In this document: positions 8,669 to 17,832 of the stretch, in pieces
Position numbering within the stretch: position 1 is the first letter of the stretch
Layout of the letters: every line of letters begins with the position of its first letter
Source: a bacterium
GTDB taxonomy: Bacteria > Actinomycetota > Acidimicrobiia > Acidimicrobiales > Bin134
Direction: 5' to 3'
DNA length: 48,944 nt
NCBI GenBank assembly: GCA_028819295.1
Contig: JAPPMA010000041.1
Coordinates: 1 to 48,944, forward strand
Made by a program: the position numbers and the translations under genes
Notes under the pieces: model-generated
Database searches by the model: none
What the model was told of the DNA's origin: nothing
The model's input: only the letters and a program-made list of their open reading frames with translations

Positions 8669-9166
8669 ATGCCGGGGCGAGTTCGGGATTGGGAGGTGGC
8701 CGGGGGAGTGGTGCTGCGGGGGGAGAAGCTGCTGCTGGTGCGGAACCGGCGCCGCAACGACTCGGTGGAGTGGAGCACGCCCGGCGGGGTGGTCGATCCG
8801 GGAGAGACACTGTTGGAGGCGCTGGAGAGGGAAGTGCTGGAGGAAACCGGGATCCAGGTTCATCAATGGGAGGGGCCGCTCTATGAGATCGTTGTGGACT
8901 TCACCGACCTGGGCTGGCGGCTCCGGGTAGAGGCCCACCAGGCCATGGGCTGGAACGGCGAGATCGTGCTGGAAGACCCCGACGGCATCGTGGAGCATGC
9001 AGACTTCTACGGCCTCGACGAGTGCGAGGTTCACCTAGTGCAGAGCCCCCGCTGGGTGCGCGAGCCGCTGTTGGAGTGGTGCAGCCGGCGTCCCACCCAG
9101 ATGCTGAGCTATCGCTACCAGGTGACTGGCGCCGAGGTTGACGGCCTCACGGTCACCAGGCTCTAG
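8669..9166 (+). CDS. Nudix hydrolase
   Basis: The protein has 165 residues with a complete Nudix box, GGVVDPGETLLEALEREVLE followed by ETGI (about residues 39-62), matching GX5EX7REUXEEXGU. It should hydrolyse a nucleoside diphosphate linked to another group using divalent metal. The preceding strand AGGVVLRGEKLLLVRNRR is typical of MutT-like and ADP-ribose-type members. The substrate cannot be told from the sequence. The gene lies 45 bases upstream of dinB in the same direction, so a link to nucleotide-pool sanitation or DNA repair is possible but unproven. Confidence 0.9.
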   Translation: MPGRVRDWEVAGGVVLRGEKLLLVRNRRRNDSVEWSTPGGVVDPGETLLEALEREVLEETGIQVHQWEGPLYEIVVDFTDLGWRLRVEAHQAMGWNGEIVLEDPDGIVEHADFYGLDECEVHLVQSPRWVREPLLEWCSRRPTQMLSYRYQVTGAEVDGLTVTRL

Positions 9167-9211
9167 CGAGGCTGTGGTGATCAGCAGGGACTTGATCAGC
9201 AGGGAGAGTCA

Positions 9212-10474
9212 ATGACGGCGGAGAACTCCCTCAGCGGCAGCGGGAAGGCCCGGTCGGGGGCCATCCTGCACGTTGACATGGACGCCTTTTTCGTGTCGGT
9301 GGAGCACATTCGGCGACCTGAGCTGAAGGGCTTGCCGGTGGCGGTGGGCGGTCCGGGCAGCCGAGGGGTGGTGGCGTCAGCCTCGTACGAGGCCAGGGCT
9401 TACGGGGTTCATTCGGCCATGCCCTCACGTCGGGCGCGACAGCTTTGTCCAGACATTGTGTTCCTGCCCGGCGACCACGAGCTGTACTCCGAGGTGAGCA
9501 GGCGCATCATGGGCATCCTGCGGTCGTTCACCCCGCTGGTCGAGCCCCTGTCGGTGGACGAGGCGTTTTTGGATGTGTCCGGCGCCCGTCGCCCTCCGGT
9601 GGAGATCGGCCATCTGATCCGAAGGCAAGTCGACAGCGAAGAGGGCATCAGCTGCGCGGTGGGGGTGGCTGCGGTCAAGTTCTTGGCCAAGCTGGGCTCC
9701 AAGCTGGCCAAGCCCGAGCCAACCCCATCGGGGCCGTCGGGAGGGGCCGGAGTGTTCGAAGTGCCGGTGGGCGAGGAACGGGGGTTCTTGGCCCCCCGCC
9801 CAGTCAGCGATATCTGGGGAGTGGGTCCGGCCACGCTGGGCCACCTCAACCGCATCGGGATCACCACCATCGGAGAGTTGGCCGAGTTGCCCCTCGAACA
9901 CTTGGAGCAGGTTGTCGGCAAAGCCCACGGCCGCCACCTGCACAGCTTGGCCAACGCAATCGATCCTCGCCCGGTGGTGCCGGAGACGGCGGCCAAGTCG
10001 ATGAGCCGCGAGGAGACCTTCGCCCGCGACCTGCACACCCACGAGGATCTCGGCGCGGAATTGGCGGCGCTCAGCGACTCAGTGGCCTCCCGGCTGCGGT
10101 CCGCGGGGGTGGCCGGGCGGACGGTCACCGTCAAAGTCCGCTTTGGGGACTTCAGCACCATCACCCGGTCTCACACCCTGGCCAGCGCGGTCGATTCCGG
10201 AGTTGTCCTCGCCCGGGAAGCCAAACAGCTTCTGAATGAGGTAGATGTGGCTCCAGGTGTGCGCTTGATCGGGGTGGGAGTCTCCGAGTTGGAGGACTCC
10301 GGCCAGCGTCAGCTCGCATTGGATCTAGGGGAAGAAAGCGCCGCTGACCCCTCTTGGCAGGATGTCGATCAGGCCATCGACCGCATAAGGGATCGCTTCG
10401 GCGCCGGGGCGATCCGAACCGGGGGCACCGCCAACCCCAACACCGGCGCCACCGGCTGGAACCGGCCCCGTTGA
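9212..10474 (+). CDS. dinB: DNA polymerase IV (Y-family translesion polymerase)
   Basis: The 420-residue protein carries all Y-family motifs: the metal-binding HVDMDAFFVSVE (about residues 20-31), SYEARAYGVHSAM (fingers), SVDEAFLDVSG with its catalytic Asp-Glu (about 113-123), and a helix-hairpin-helix region (IWGVGPATLGHLNRIGI). A beta-clamp-binding motif, QLALDL, lies near the C-terminus. It synthesises DNA past lesions and is error-prone. The ATG follows GGGAG by four bases; just before it a 13-bp element (TGATCAGCAGGGA) occurs twice, 15 bp apart, giving a duplicated ribosome-binding region. No LexA-type operator was recognised. Intact. Confidence 0.95.
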   Translation: MTAENSLSGSGKARSGAILHVDMDAFFVSVEHIRRPELKGLPVAVGGPGSRGVVASASYEARAYGVHSAMPSRRARQLCPDIVFLPGDHELYSEVSRRIMGILRSFTPLVEPLSVDEAFLDVSGARRPPVEIGHLIRRQVDSEEGISCAVGVAAVKFLAKLGSKLAKPEPTPSGPSGGAGVFEVPVGEERGFLAPRPVSDIWGVGPATLGHLNRIGITTIGELAELPLEHLEQVVGKAHGRHLHSLANAIDPRPVVPETAAKSMSREETFARDLHTHEDLGAELAALSDSVASRLRSAGVAGRTVTVKVRFGDFSTITRSHTLASAVDSGVVLAREAKQLLNEVDVAPGVRLIGVGVSELEDSGQRQLALDLGEESAADPSWQDVDQAIDRIRDRFGAGAIRTGGTANPNTGATGWNRPR

Positions 10475-10527
10475 GCCGGCAGGACTGCGGCAACCGGCTT
10501 GATCGCGCCCGGCAGTTTCGGCAGGCA

Positions 10528-10556
10528 TTGTCTGGCGGGTCGGCCTGTGAGACACT
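10528..10556 (+). promoter_or_regulatory. Promoter of the DUF3040 gene, leaderless
   Basis: TTGTCT (10528-10533), a 17-base spacer and GACACT (10551-10556) are followed after six bases by the GTG start at 10563. No ribosome-binding site is present. Confidence 0.5.
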
Positions 10557-10562
10557 TAGCGG

Positions 10563-10958
10563 GTGCCACTTTCCGAGGACGAGCAACGCATCCTCAGTGA
10601 AATCGAGGAGCAGCTCTACGAAACCGATCCGGCGCTGGCCCGCGAGGTTGGCCGAACCACGGTGTTCACCCACCCGGCCCGCAATCTGCGGCTGGCCATT
10701 TTGGCCTTCATCGCCGGACTGCTGTACATGATTCTGACCCTCTCCACATCGTTTTGGCTGTCGTTCCTGGGGTTCCTGGTCATGCTGGGCGCGTCGCTGT
10801 GGGGCTGGAGCAACCTGCGACAGCTCGGGCGGTTCGGACTCCAGCAGATCAGCGACAGCATCAACCGGGGCGATGTGAGCAACTATCTCCGGTCGCCGGG
10901 CCGACGCATCGCCAACCGCCTGCGCCGCGGCGGCGCCGAGCAAACCGAGCGCGACTAG
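10563..10958 (+). CDS. DUF3040 membrane protein
   Basis: The protein has 131 residues. It begins PLSEDEQRILSEIEEQL, the hallmark N-terminus of DUF3040 proteins of actinobacteria, and has two adjacent membrane helices (LRLAILAFIAGLLYMILTL and FWLSFLGFLVMLGASLWGW), then a basic tail. The function is unknown; family members sit near cell-division and cell-wall genes in many actinobacteria. The GTG start is fixed by the family N-terminus and by the promoter six bases upstream. The last codons (RRGGAEQTERD) lie in a 32-bp sequence repeated 64 bp downstream. The gene is convergent with the TgpA gene. Confidence 0.85.
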   Translation: MPLSEDEQRILSEIEEQLYETDPALAREVGRTTVFTHPARNLRLAILAFIAGLLYMILTLSTSFWLSFLGFLVMLGASLWGWSNLRQLGRFGLQQISDSINRGDVSNYLRSPGRRIANRLRRGGAEQTERD

Positions 10959-11021
10959 CCGCGGCTGGCCACGGCGAGATGACCGCCCCCGCGGCGGCGC
11001 CGAGCAAACCGGGCGCGACTA
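10926..11021. repeat. 32-bp direct repeat spanning the 3' ends of two convergent genes
   Basis: Copy 1 (10926-10957) covers the last codons and most of the stop of the DUF3040 gene. Copy 2 (10990-11021) follows after 32 bp and ends on the stop codon of the convergent transglutaminase gene. The copies differ at one base. Confidence 0.8.
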
Positions 11022-13337
11022 ACCCCGTCGCCGCGGGCCGAAGAGGGGCTGGGGGTTGAATGCAGCCGCGAGCCTCTGCCGGCGGCTCACCCTGAAATTG
11101 ACCTCGGCCCGCACCGACAGCGACCACGTCCGGGCCAGCCACTGGTTTCGGTCGCTGGGCTCTGTCGGGGCGAAGGTTGCGGCCGCGGCAAGTTCGCCCA
11201 GTTGCCGCAGGTCGGGGCTGTGAAGGGGGACTTGCTCAATGGCCCGACGAGCGAACTCGACATACGTCTCGTCTGGTCGGGGGGTCATGTTGATGAGGGC
11301 CAGCGACTCGACCGTCTCCGCCCACAGCAGCCTGATCTTGCCCCGATTGCCAGTGGCCCTGAGGAATCGACGTTGATTTCGCAATTTCTTGAACGGGGGA
11401 ACAAGCAGGAAGAGCAACACGGCCAGCGACGGAGCCAGTATCGCTATCCAAGCCCCCCAGGCCAGTCCGCCGTCGTCCTCCCCGGCTTCGGCTTGGACGT
11501 CGCCGGTGCCGGGGGAATCAGGAGGCACAAGGCTGTCGAAGTCGATTGGGGCCTCGGGAGCGAGGGCGGAATCGAGGTCCGGGCTGTCCTCGGCTGGGGC
11601 GGCTTCGAGCGCGCCGATGGCCTGATTCTCGGCCACCCCGGTGTAGTTCTGGGCGCCGGGTGCGCCTCGGCCCGGTGTGGGCTCAAAGGCCACCCAGCCC
11701 ACACCGGGCAGATGCACCTCGGGCCAGGCGTGGGCGTGCTTTCCCCGCACCACGTAGAGGTCGGGGTCGTCGGGGTCGGCCTCGCCCACGGTGAAGCCCA
11801 CCGCCACCCGAGCCGGCAGTCCCAGCGACCGGGCCATGGCGGCAAAGGTCCCGGCAAACTGCTCGCAGTATCCCCTTCGAGTGCTGAGGAACTCCTCGAT
11901 TCGGTTTCCAGAATGGCCGGGGGCCACGTTGGCGTCGTAGGTGAAGCTCCCATCGCGGAAGAAATTCTGAAGGGCCAGAGCCTGCTCGTAGCCTGACTCG
12001 GCCCCGGTGGTCAGCTGCTCGGCCAAGTCGCTCACCTGGGGGCTGAAGTCGGGTGGCAGCACGGCATACGGGGCCAACTCGGGGACCGTGGCCGCATCAG
12101 GGGAGATGCCCATGAGCACTTCGGGGTCGAATCGGGGCAGCGCCGATGAGACGGTGTAGGCGAGTCCGTCGGAGTTGGCCAGCGAGCGCCCCACGATGAG
12201 GGTCGACGAGGTGGGTTCGTAGCCGAAGTCGCCGCCGGCCGTGCTCTCAGTGTTCGCCACCAGCGACCGGGGCTCGAACGCGGCGGGCAGCCACACCGCG
12301 CCCATCTGCTCGATGCGGTACTGCTGGACGGATTCCTGCACGCTGGAGCCCGACTGGAACAGCGACGGAAGCTGCGTGGGCCGGGAGGCATAGTCGGCTC
12401 GGGAGGTCCACACCTGCCCGTCGAACTTGTCCAGCGAAGTGAGCCGCCAATATGAGCGCTCATCTGCCCGCACCCGGAACATCACCGTCTCGGCCTGGCT
12501 CACCAGTCGGCCCCTGATGTCCACCAGGGGGCTGATAACCACCCTCCCCGAACTCCTCCTGCCCCGCTCGACCACCTCGGTGAGGTCGATGATCGGATCT
12601 TCGTCGCTGCCCAGAACCGGCCCGGCGGCGATCGCCGCAGCCAGCGCAACCGCGGCTGTGGCGGCGCTTCCGGCCACCAGCGCCCGGCGCCCGGTGGACG
12701 CCCGCCCCTCGCCGCCCGACCAAACGGCGTTCGCGGTGCGGGCCCCGAGCCGATGAATCGAGGCGAACAGCAGCAGGGCCGCGGTGAACACCCCAATGGT
12801 CAGAATCCGATGGCGCTCGTCGCCCACCAGTCCCACGAAGCCGAAGGCGGCAATCGGCAGCACCATGGGCTCGAACAGGGTGCGCGTTCGCATCGCGGTC
12901 CAGTCGCTGAGAAAGGCGAGCAGCCACACCGCGGCCATGGCGCTCACGATGAAACCATCCAGGGGCTCTACCGGGGGGCTGAGCTCTCCGAATGAGGTCC
13001 AGGCCTGCTCGAGGTCGTCGGCCAGCGCCGCCCGGGTCCTTCCGGCGGGCAGGCCCCAAACGGTGGTGTCCCCGTAGTGCGACCAGGTGACGGTGAACAC
13101 CAAACCCACACCGGAGGCCGCAGCAGAGACGAGCATTCCTAAGCCGATGCGGCGAACGGCCACTGCCAGCAGATGGCTCAACGCGGCGGCCCCGAACACG
13201 GGCCACATCCAGGCGCCCCCCTCAAAGACTCGGATGAGGCTGAAGGCGGTGGCCGCGGTCAGGATCGGCCCGGCGACTTCCAACGCCGATTCCCACCCGC
13301 TGGGCCACCGGTGGTTCGATCCTTGAGAGGAGTTCAT
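11019..13337 (-). CDS. TgpA-like membrane transglutaminase (DUF3488/DUF4129)
   Basis: The 772-residue membrane protein starts with several hydrophobic helices (residues about 15-200), continues with a large extracytoplasmic part, and contains a transglutaminase core: the catalytic cysteine in RRGYCEQFAGTFAAMARSLG and the histidine in GKHAHAWPEVHLPGVGWV. A last membrane helix (WIAILAPSLAVLLFLLVPPF) precedes a C-terminal cytoplasmic segment. The ATG at 13337 was chosen because it overlaps the DUF58 stop (TGATG); the frame is open upstream but only as a shadow of DUF58. It is the third gene of a MoxR-DUF58-TgpA operon, a conserved set thought to act in protein maturation or cell-envelope processes. 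The substrate is unknown. Confidence 0.9.
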   Translation of the reverse strand: MNSSQGSNHRWPSGWESALEVAGPILTAATAFSLIRVFEGGAWMWPVFGAAALSHLLAVAVRRIGLGMLVSAAASGVGLVFTVTWSHYGDTTVWGLPAGRTRAALADDLEQAWTSFGELSPPVEPLDGFIVSAMAAVWLLAFLSDWTAMRTRTLFEPMVLPIAAFGFVGLVGDERHRILTIGVFTAALLLFASIHRLGARTANAVWSGGEGRASTGRRALVAGSAATAAVALAAAIAAGPVLGSDEDPIIDLTEVVERGRRSSGRVVISPLVDIRGRLVSQAETVMFRVRADERSYWRLTSLDKFDGQVWTSRADYASRPTQLPSLFQSGSSVQESVQQYRIEQMGAVWLPAAFEPRSLVANTESTAGGDFGYEPTSSTLIVGRSLANSDGLAYTVSSALPRFDPEVLMGISPDAATVPELAPYAVLPPDFSPQVSDLAEQLTTGAESGYEQALALQNFFRDGSFTYDANVAPGHSGNRIEEFLSTRRGYCEQFAGTFAAMARSLGLPARVAVGFTVGEADPDDPDLYVVRGKHAHAWPEVHLPGVGWVAFEPTPGRGAPGAQNYTGVAENQAIGALEAAPAEDSPDLDSALAPEAPIDFDSLVPPDSPGTGDVQAEAGEDDGGLAWGAWIAILAPSLAVLLFLLVPPFKKLRNQRRFLRATGNRGKIRLLWAETVESLALINMTPRPDETYVEFARRAIEQVPLHSPDLRQLGELAAAATFAPTEPSDRNQWLARTWSLSVRAEVNFRVSRRQRLAAAFNPQPLFGPRRRG

Positions 13338-14680
13338 CAACGGGAATCGGGGGCGGTGGGAGCGGTTGACTCGACCGGGCTGGACATGACCGGGGCGTTC
13401 TCGCCAGAGGCCGTGTGCGCGGCCCACGCGTCGGCGAACCCGAGGGGCTCGTCCACCAACAGCAGGCTGGTGCCGGGGATGAACGCCGGGGGCGGCTGCT
13501 CGGGCGGGGCCGGCGGGGCCGGCCGGCCACCGGCGAACAGCACCACCGTTTTGGAGCTGAAGTGCGAGCCCAGCGAGGTCAGCGACCCCGGTTCGGTTCC
13601 GTCCACCGAAGCGGCCACCAACACCACCAATCCGCCGCTCTGGCCTCGGCTGAGCCATTCGACGGCGCCCAACAGGCTGCCGAAGCGAGGGCTGGCCAAG
13701 GCCAGGTGTCGATAGATGTCGTGCAGATGGGCGGAGTCTGATCCGTGGCCGCTGTCGAAATCCGCGGTGGTCACCAGACGGACCTGGTCTCCCCGATGCT
13801 GGCTGGCCCGACAGATGCTGGCGGCGGCCGACACCATGGCCTCGAACCGCTCCCCGGCTCCGGCACCCAACTCGAAGTCCGACAAGTCTGCCCTGGTGTC
13901 CAGGAGAACGGTTGTGTGGGTGTGGGAGAACTCTTCGAGCTGCCGGACGATCAGCTCGTCGTGGTGGGCCGACGACCGCCAGTGAATGCGCCGTGGATCG
14001 TCGCCCCTCTGGAACGGGCGCAGTCCGTACAGCTCATCGCCGCTGTGGGCCATGGGGCTGCGCCTCACCGCGTCGAAGGTGTTCCCGGGCAGGCGAGGAG
14101 GGGGTCTGACGGGGAACACGGTGGGGTAGACAAGGGCCTCAGCATGCCCGCCGGACTCTAAGCGCCGAGTGGAGATGCCAAGCGGATCGGTCACCGTCAG
14201 GGCGAGAGGGCCGGTCTCAAGCAACCCCCGCCTCACAGTGGGCAGCCGATAGGAAATGATCATCTCGCCTCGGCCCGAGACGGGGGCCACCAGCGTTTCG
14301 GGCAACCGGACACGGTCTTGAATACGGTCTTGGGTGCGGTCCTGCACATGATCCTGCATACGGTCTTGGGTGCGATCCGATGGGCTCTCGGTGGAGAAGG
14401 AGTGGCTGTCGGCGAGTTGCAGCACCGGGCTGCGCAGACGGCTGGGGTTGGACAATTCGATGCTCACCTGGCAGTCGTCGCCGACATGCACTTGCAGCGG
14501 CCTGAGCGACCGGGCCGTTACCCGGAGGGGCTGGCGGACTCTCACGTAGGCCACCGAGAAAACTGCCACCGTGGTGCCGGCGATGCCCACGGCCAGCAGC
14601 TCGGCGGCGCCGAACACCCGGCCCGCCGCCACCAGCAGCGCGGAAGAGATCAAAAGCAGCCAGCCCGTTGCGGTGAGCAT
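13337..14680 (-). CDS. DUF58 protein (VWA-like), MoxR partner
   Basis: The protein has 447 residues. Two N-terminal membrane helices are followed by the DUF58 core, GDELYGLRPFQRGDDPRRIH (about residues 215-235), and a von Willebrand A-like region (TTVLLDTRADLSDFELGAGA). DUF58 proteins accompany MoxR ATPases and probably act as their substrate-linking partner. The gene lies between moxR and the transglutaminase gene, with a one-base overlap at its end. An oddity is a run of four-residue repeats (DRTQ, DRMQ, DHVQ, DRTQ, DRIQ, DRV) inserted at about residues 100-125 within the extracellular-like segment, encoded by a 12-bp tandem repeat. Confidence 0.9.
   Translation of the reverse strand: MLTATGWLLLISSALLVAAGRVFGAAELLAVGIAGTTVAVFSVAYVRVRQPLRVTARSLRPLQVHVGDDCQVSIELSNPSRLRSPVLQLADSHSFSTESPSDRTQDRMQDHVQDRTQDRIQDRVRLPETLVAPVSGRGEMIISYRLPTVRRGLLETGPLALTVTDPLGISTRRLESGGHAEALVYPTVFPVRPPPRLPGNTFDAVRRSPMAHSGDELYGLRPFQRGDDPRRIHWRSSAHHDELIVRQLEEFSHTHTTVLLDTRADLSDFELGAGAGERFEAMVSAAASICRASQHRGDQVRLVTTADFDSGHGSDSAHLHDIYRHLALASPRFGSLLGAVEWLSRGQSGGLVVLVAASVDGTEPGSLTSLGSHFSSKTVVLFAGGRPAPPAPPEQPPPAFIPGTSLLLVDEPLGFADAWAAHTASGENAPVMSSPVESTAPTAPDSR
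14312..14379. repeat. 12-bp coding minisatellite in the DUF58 gene
   Basis: Five and a half units of 12 bp (such as ACGGTCTTGGGT) keep the reading frame and encode DRxQ tetrapeptides. Unit number could vary between strains without breaking the gene. Confidence 0.85.
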
Positions 14681-14757
14681 GGTCGGCGACTTGCTAGTCG
14701 ACCGGGTAGGTCGTCTCTGGTGAGATGGATGAGCGGTCTACCATCGGGCGGGGCCGG

Positions 14758-15717
14758 TCAGTCGACCGGGACGGGAACCGAGCTCATTATGTCGTCCACG
14801 ATTTGAGCAGGCGGCGTGCCCTGGGCCCGGGCTTGGGGAGTCAGCAGCAACCGATGGGCCAGCACGGGTCCGGCAAGCTGCTTCACATCGTCGGGGAGCA
14901 CATAATCCCGCCCCTGCGATGCCGCCCGCACCCGGCTGGCCCGTTGCAGGGCGAGCGTGGCCCGGGTGGACATTCCCAAGACGAGGCTGGGGTGGTTTCT
15001 GGTGGCGTTGGCGATCAGCACCAGATAGCGCTTGATCCCCGGCGCTGTGAACACCGCGCCGGCGTGGTCGGCCAGCGCCGTGGCCGCCCGGGAGTCAACC
15101 ACGGGGCGGAGGGTGTCGAGCGGGCTGGCGGCGCCGTGGGCGTCGAGAATCTCAAGCTCAGCCTGCTTTGAGGGGTAGCCCACCTCGATTCGCATCAAAA
15201 ACCGGTCGAGCTGGCTCTCGGGGAGCGGGTAGGTGCCCTCGTGCTCGAGCGGGTTCTGCGTGGCGATCACCATGAACGGCCGGGGGAGGGCGTGGGTGGT
15301 TCCGTCCACCGTTACCTGCCGCTCGGCCATGGCCTCCAAGAGTGCCGATTGGGTTTTCGGGGAGGCTCGGTTGATCTCGTCGGCCACCACGATGCCGGAG
15401 AACACCGGTCCGGGCTGGAAGTCGAGGGTGTTCGCAGCCCGGTTCCAGATGGTGGCCCCCACCACATCGGACGGGAGCAGGTCGGGAGTGAACTGAATGC
15501 GGCCGAATTCGGCCTGCACGGTGATGGCCAGCGCCTTGGCCAGGCTGGTCTTGCCCACGCCCGGGGCGTCCTCGATCAGCAGGTGCCCCTCGGCCAGCAG
15601 GCAGGTGACGGCCAAGTCGAGCACATCGGGCTTGCCCATGATGGCCTTGCCGACGTTGGAGGCGATAGCCCGGAACTGCTCGGCGAACAGGTTGTCCTCG
15701 GCTGTGTCCATCGCCAT
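14758..15717 (-). CDS. moxR: MoxR-family AAA+ ATPase
   Basis: The 319-residue protein has Walker A EDAPGVGKTSLAKALA (about residues 49-64), Walker B VVADEINRASPKTQ (about 110-123), sensor 1 (VIATQNPLEHEGTYPLPESQ) and a C-terminal lid. MoxR ATPases are chaperone-like AAA+ proteins that help assemble or activate a partner, usually together with a DUF58/VWA protein, which is the next gene here. The start is ATG at 15717 or two codons later; neither has a strong ribosome site. It heads the three-gene block MoxR-DUF58-TgpA, 77 bases before DUF58. Confidence 0.92.
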   Translation of the reverse strand: MAMDTAEDNLFAEQFRAIASNVGKAIMGKPDVLDLAVTCLLAEGHLLIEDAPGVGKTSLAKALAITVQAEFGRIQFTPDLLPSDVVGATIWNRAANTLDFQPGPVFSGIVVADEINRASPKTQSALLEAMAERQVTVDGTTHALPRPFMVIATQNPLEHEGTYPLPESQLDRFLMRIEVGYPSKQAELEILDAHGAASPLDTLRPVVDSRAATALADHAGAVFTAPGIKRYLVLIANATRNHPSLVLGMSTRATLALQRASRVRAASQGRDYVLPDDVKQLAGPVLAHRLLLTPQARAQGTPPAQIVDDIMSSVPVPVD

Positions 15718-15730
15718 GCCATCGAGTCTC

Positions 15731-16459
15731 TCAGGTGCCGTGGAGTTGAGGCCAACGGCTCGGCATGTCGGTCAGCATTCTGTCGGCGCTGGGGCCGTGG
15801 TCGCGCAATGTGCCGCGGCGGCGGTAGGCGATGGGGTAGCGCTCGGGTTGGGAAGTCCAGCAGACATTGGGGGTCAGCCCCGACACGATTGCGTTGTCGC
15901 AGTCCTCCAGCTCGACAAGACGGGCGCTGGAGAGCCAGACCGTGCGCTGGAGCACCCAGGCCGCCTCGGCCTCTTCGACATCCAGAACCTGCTCGCACCA
16001 GCGGACGAAGCCGCCCTTGATGGCACGGCCGGAGAAGGGCTCAGGCGATTCGATCTCCAGTCTGGCGGCCATCCGCCAGCGGAGCACCTCCACGCCATCT
16101 CGCTCGATCCAGGCGTCGAAAGGGGGCTGGTTCCAGTCTGGAACGGTGGCGTCGTATTGGCGGGTGCCGGTCTTGCCCCGGGCGGCGTGGAGAACCCCGA
16201 GCACTGCGGCATCGTAGAGATGGGTACACTGCTGTCGGACATCGGTCCACGCGAACAGCCGGGAAGCGGTGCCCGTCAGCGGGCAGCCCACCAGATGCCG
16301 GAGTTGGTCGAGCGCACCCGAACACGGCTCCCAGGGCATGCGGGGGCCGGCTGCTCTCACCCCGGTGATCCTGGTGCCGTCGTGGAACAGAGCAGCCTCG
16401 TAATGGTGCATGTCGTCTTCGATGCCGACCACCACTGTGGTGTCGTCGGGGGCGGTCAT
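15731..16459 (-). CDS. DUF2889 protein
   Basis: The protein has 242 residues. The DUF2889 signature is visible in VRAAGPRMPWEPCSGALDQL followed by CTHLYDAAVLGVLHAA. The biochemical function of the family is unknown. A GGAGG six or seven bases before the ATG at 16459 fixes the start; the frame is open for 25 more codons upstream, but those overlap the divergent transporter's start region. The gene ends 13 bases before moxR in the same direction, so it may be the first gene of the moxR operon. Confidence 0.8.
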   Translation of the reverse strand: MTAPDDTTVVVGIEDDMHHYEAALFHDGTRITGVRAAGPRMPWEPCSGALDQLRHLVGCPLTGTASRLFAWTDVRQQCTHLYDAAVLGVLHAARGKTGTRQYDATVPDWNQPPFDAWIERDGVEVLRWRMAARLEIESPEPFSGRAIKGGFVRWCEQVLDVEEAEAAWVLQRTVWLSSARLVELEDCDNAIVSGLTPNVCWTSQPERYPIAYRRRGTLRDHGPSADRMLTDMPSRWPQLHGT

Positions 16460-16533
16460 CCGCAGCCTCCGGCGGAAGGCGCCGCTGCCGTGGCGATTGC
16501 GAACCAGTTCGGGCTGAAGTTCATCCTGGGGCA

Positions 16534-17832
16534 TTGGCCGATGTTCTCACACTGGTACTGGACGACCAGATTCCTCGGCTGGCCAAGTACTGTCGGCAAA
16601 TCGTGTCCCCCCAGCGCTCCGCGCTCCGCGCTCTCTCCCACCGGTCGTTCCTGCTGTTCTTCATCGGGGTGTCCATCGCCACCACCGGGCAGTTCATGCA
16701 GTTGCTGGCGGTGCCCTTCTACATGAACGAGCTGACCGACTCGAACACTTGGGTGGGCATTTCGGGGTTCACGGTGCTGGTGGCCTCGCTGATCGTGACT
16801 CCGGTGGCGGGCATCTGGAGCGACCGCATGAGCCGCAAGGCCCTTCTGTTCGGGTCGTTCTTCACCCAGCTCGCCGCGGCCGCCGCGTTCTTGGCGCTGT
16901 TCGCCGCCGATGCCTTGAACCCGTGGCTCATCATCGCGATCCAGCTGGTGGTTGGGGTGGCATCGGGTTTCCAGTGGGCCCCCACCCAGGCGATGTCCGC
17001 TCTGCTGGTGCCCCCGGAGGACTTGTTGGCCGCGGTTCGGTGTGTGTCTCTTTCGTTCACGGTCGGACGGGCGTTGGGACCGTTTCTCGCCGGAGTCACG
17101 TTGTATTTCTTGGGGCCTGGACCGGCCTTCGCGGTAACTGTTGTCGGCTTTGCCTTGGGCCTGTTCATCATGGCGCCGATGACGCTTCGACCTGCCGAGC
17201 CGGTTCACCAGGAGCCGTTCTGGCTTCAGTTCCGCCAGGGATGTGAGTACATATGGCGTCGTCCGGAAATGAGGTTGGTGATTTTCATTTCGTTCCTGGT
17301 GGCGGCATTGGGAGCTGTTTTCGCTTTCGCCCTCGTGGCCAGCGTGGCCGACGACGTGTTCTCGCTCGGCGATGGCGGTTTGGGATGGTTGACGGCATCA
17401 TTCGGGTTCGGGTCGCTGGTTATGGGCCTGTATGTGACCAGCCGCGGTGATCGACACTCCCGGTCACGGGTGGAGGTGCTCGCCGTGGGGGTGTATGCGC
17501 TGGGGGTTCTCTTGGTCGGCGCCAGCCCGTGGTTGGTGCTGGGCTTGGTGGGATACTTCATCTTTGGCGCAGCCCACATGGGCCACGGGGTAACCGTCAA
17601 CAGCTCGCTGCAAGTGCAGGTGGACGAGGAGTATCGGGGCCGGGTGATGTCGGTGTGGCTCATGTCGGTTCTGGGCGGCATGCCGTCGGGCGCGTTGCTG
17701 GGCGGGCTCTTGGGCGACCTGGTGTCCATGCAATTCGTGCTGCTGCTGTTCGGGGGGCTGCTCGCCCTGTTCTGGATGGTCACCGTGGTGCGCACCGACG
17801 GCTTCGCGGGCCTCGATCTGGGCCCGGAGTAA
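16534..17832 (+). CDS. MFS efflux-type transporter
   Basis: A 432-residue protein with about twelve hydrophobic helices. It resembles the MFS_3/EntS-type exporters: the cytoplasmic motif GIWSDRMSRKALLFGS after helix 2-3, and a late conserved ATPTQAMSALLVPPEDL-like region after helix 4. Such proteins export small molecules using the proton gradient; the substrate cannot be predicted. The start is uncertain: a TTG at 16534 with a poor ribosome site, or a GTG at 16603, which would directly precede SPQRSALRALSHRSF and fits the usual short N-terminus. It is divergent from the DUF2889 gene. Confidence 0.85.
   Translation: MADVLTLVLDDQIPRLAKYCRQIVSPQRSALRALSHRSFLLFFIGVSIATTGQFMQLLAVPFYMNELTDSNTWVGISGFTVLVASLIVTPVAGIWSDRMSRKALLFGSFFTQLAAAAAFLALFAADALNPWLIIAIQLVVGVASGFQWAPTQAMSALLVPPEDLLAAVRCVSLSFTVGRALGPFLAGVTLYFLGPGPAFAVTVVGFALGLFIMAPMTLRPAEPVHQEPFWLQFRQGCEYIWRRPEMRLVIFISFLVAALGAVFAFALVASVADDVFSLGDGGLGWLTASFGFGSLVMGLYVTSRGDRHSRSRVEVLAVGVYALGVLLVGASPWLVLGLVGYFIFGAAHMGHGVTVNSSLQVQVDEEYRGRVMSVWLMSVLGGMPSGALLGGLLGDLVSMQFVLLLFGGLLALFWMVTVVRTDGFAGLDLGPE

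Noticed and set aside
7388..9034. 548-residue leftward open frame
   Set aside because: Antisense to the HNH and Nudix genes, both with clear domains; no own motif.
13337..13658. Longer start of the transglutaminase
   Set aside because: The extension overlaps DUF58 and lacks family similarity; the ATG overlapping the DUF58 stop is a standard coupled start.
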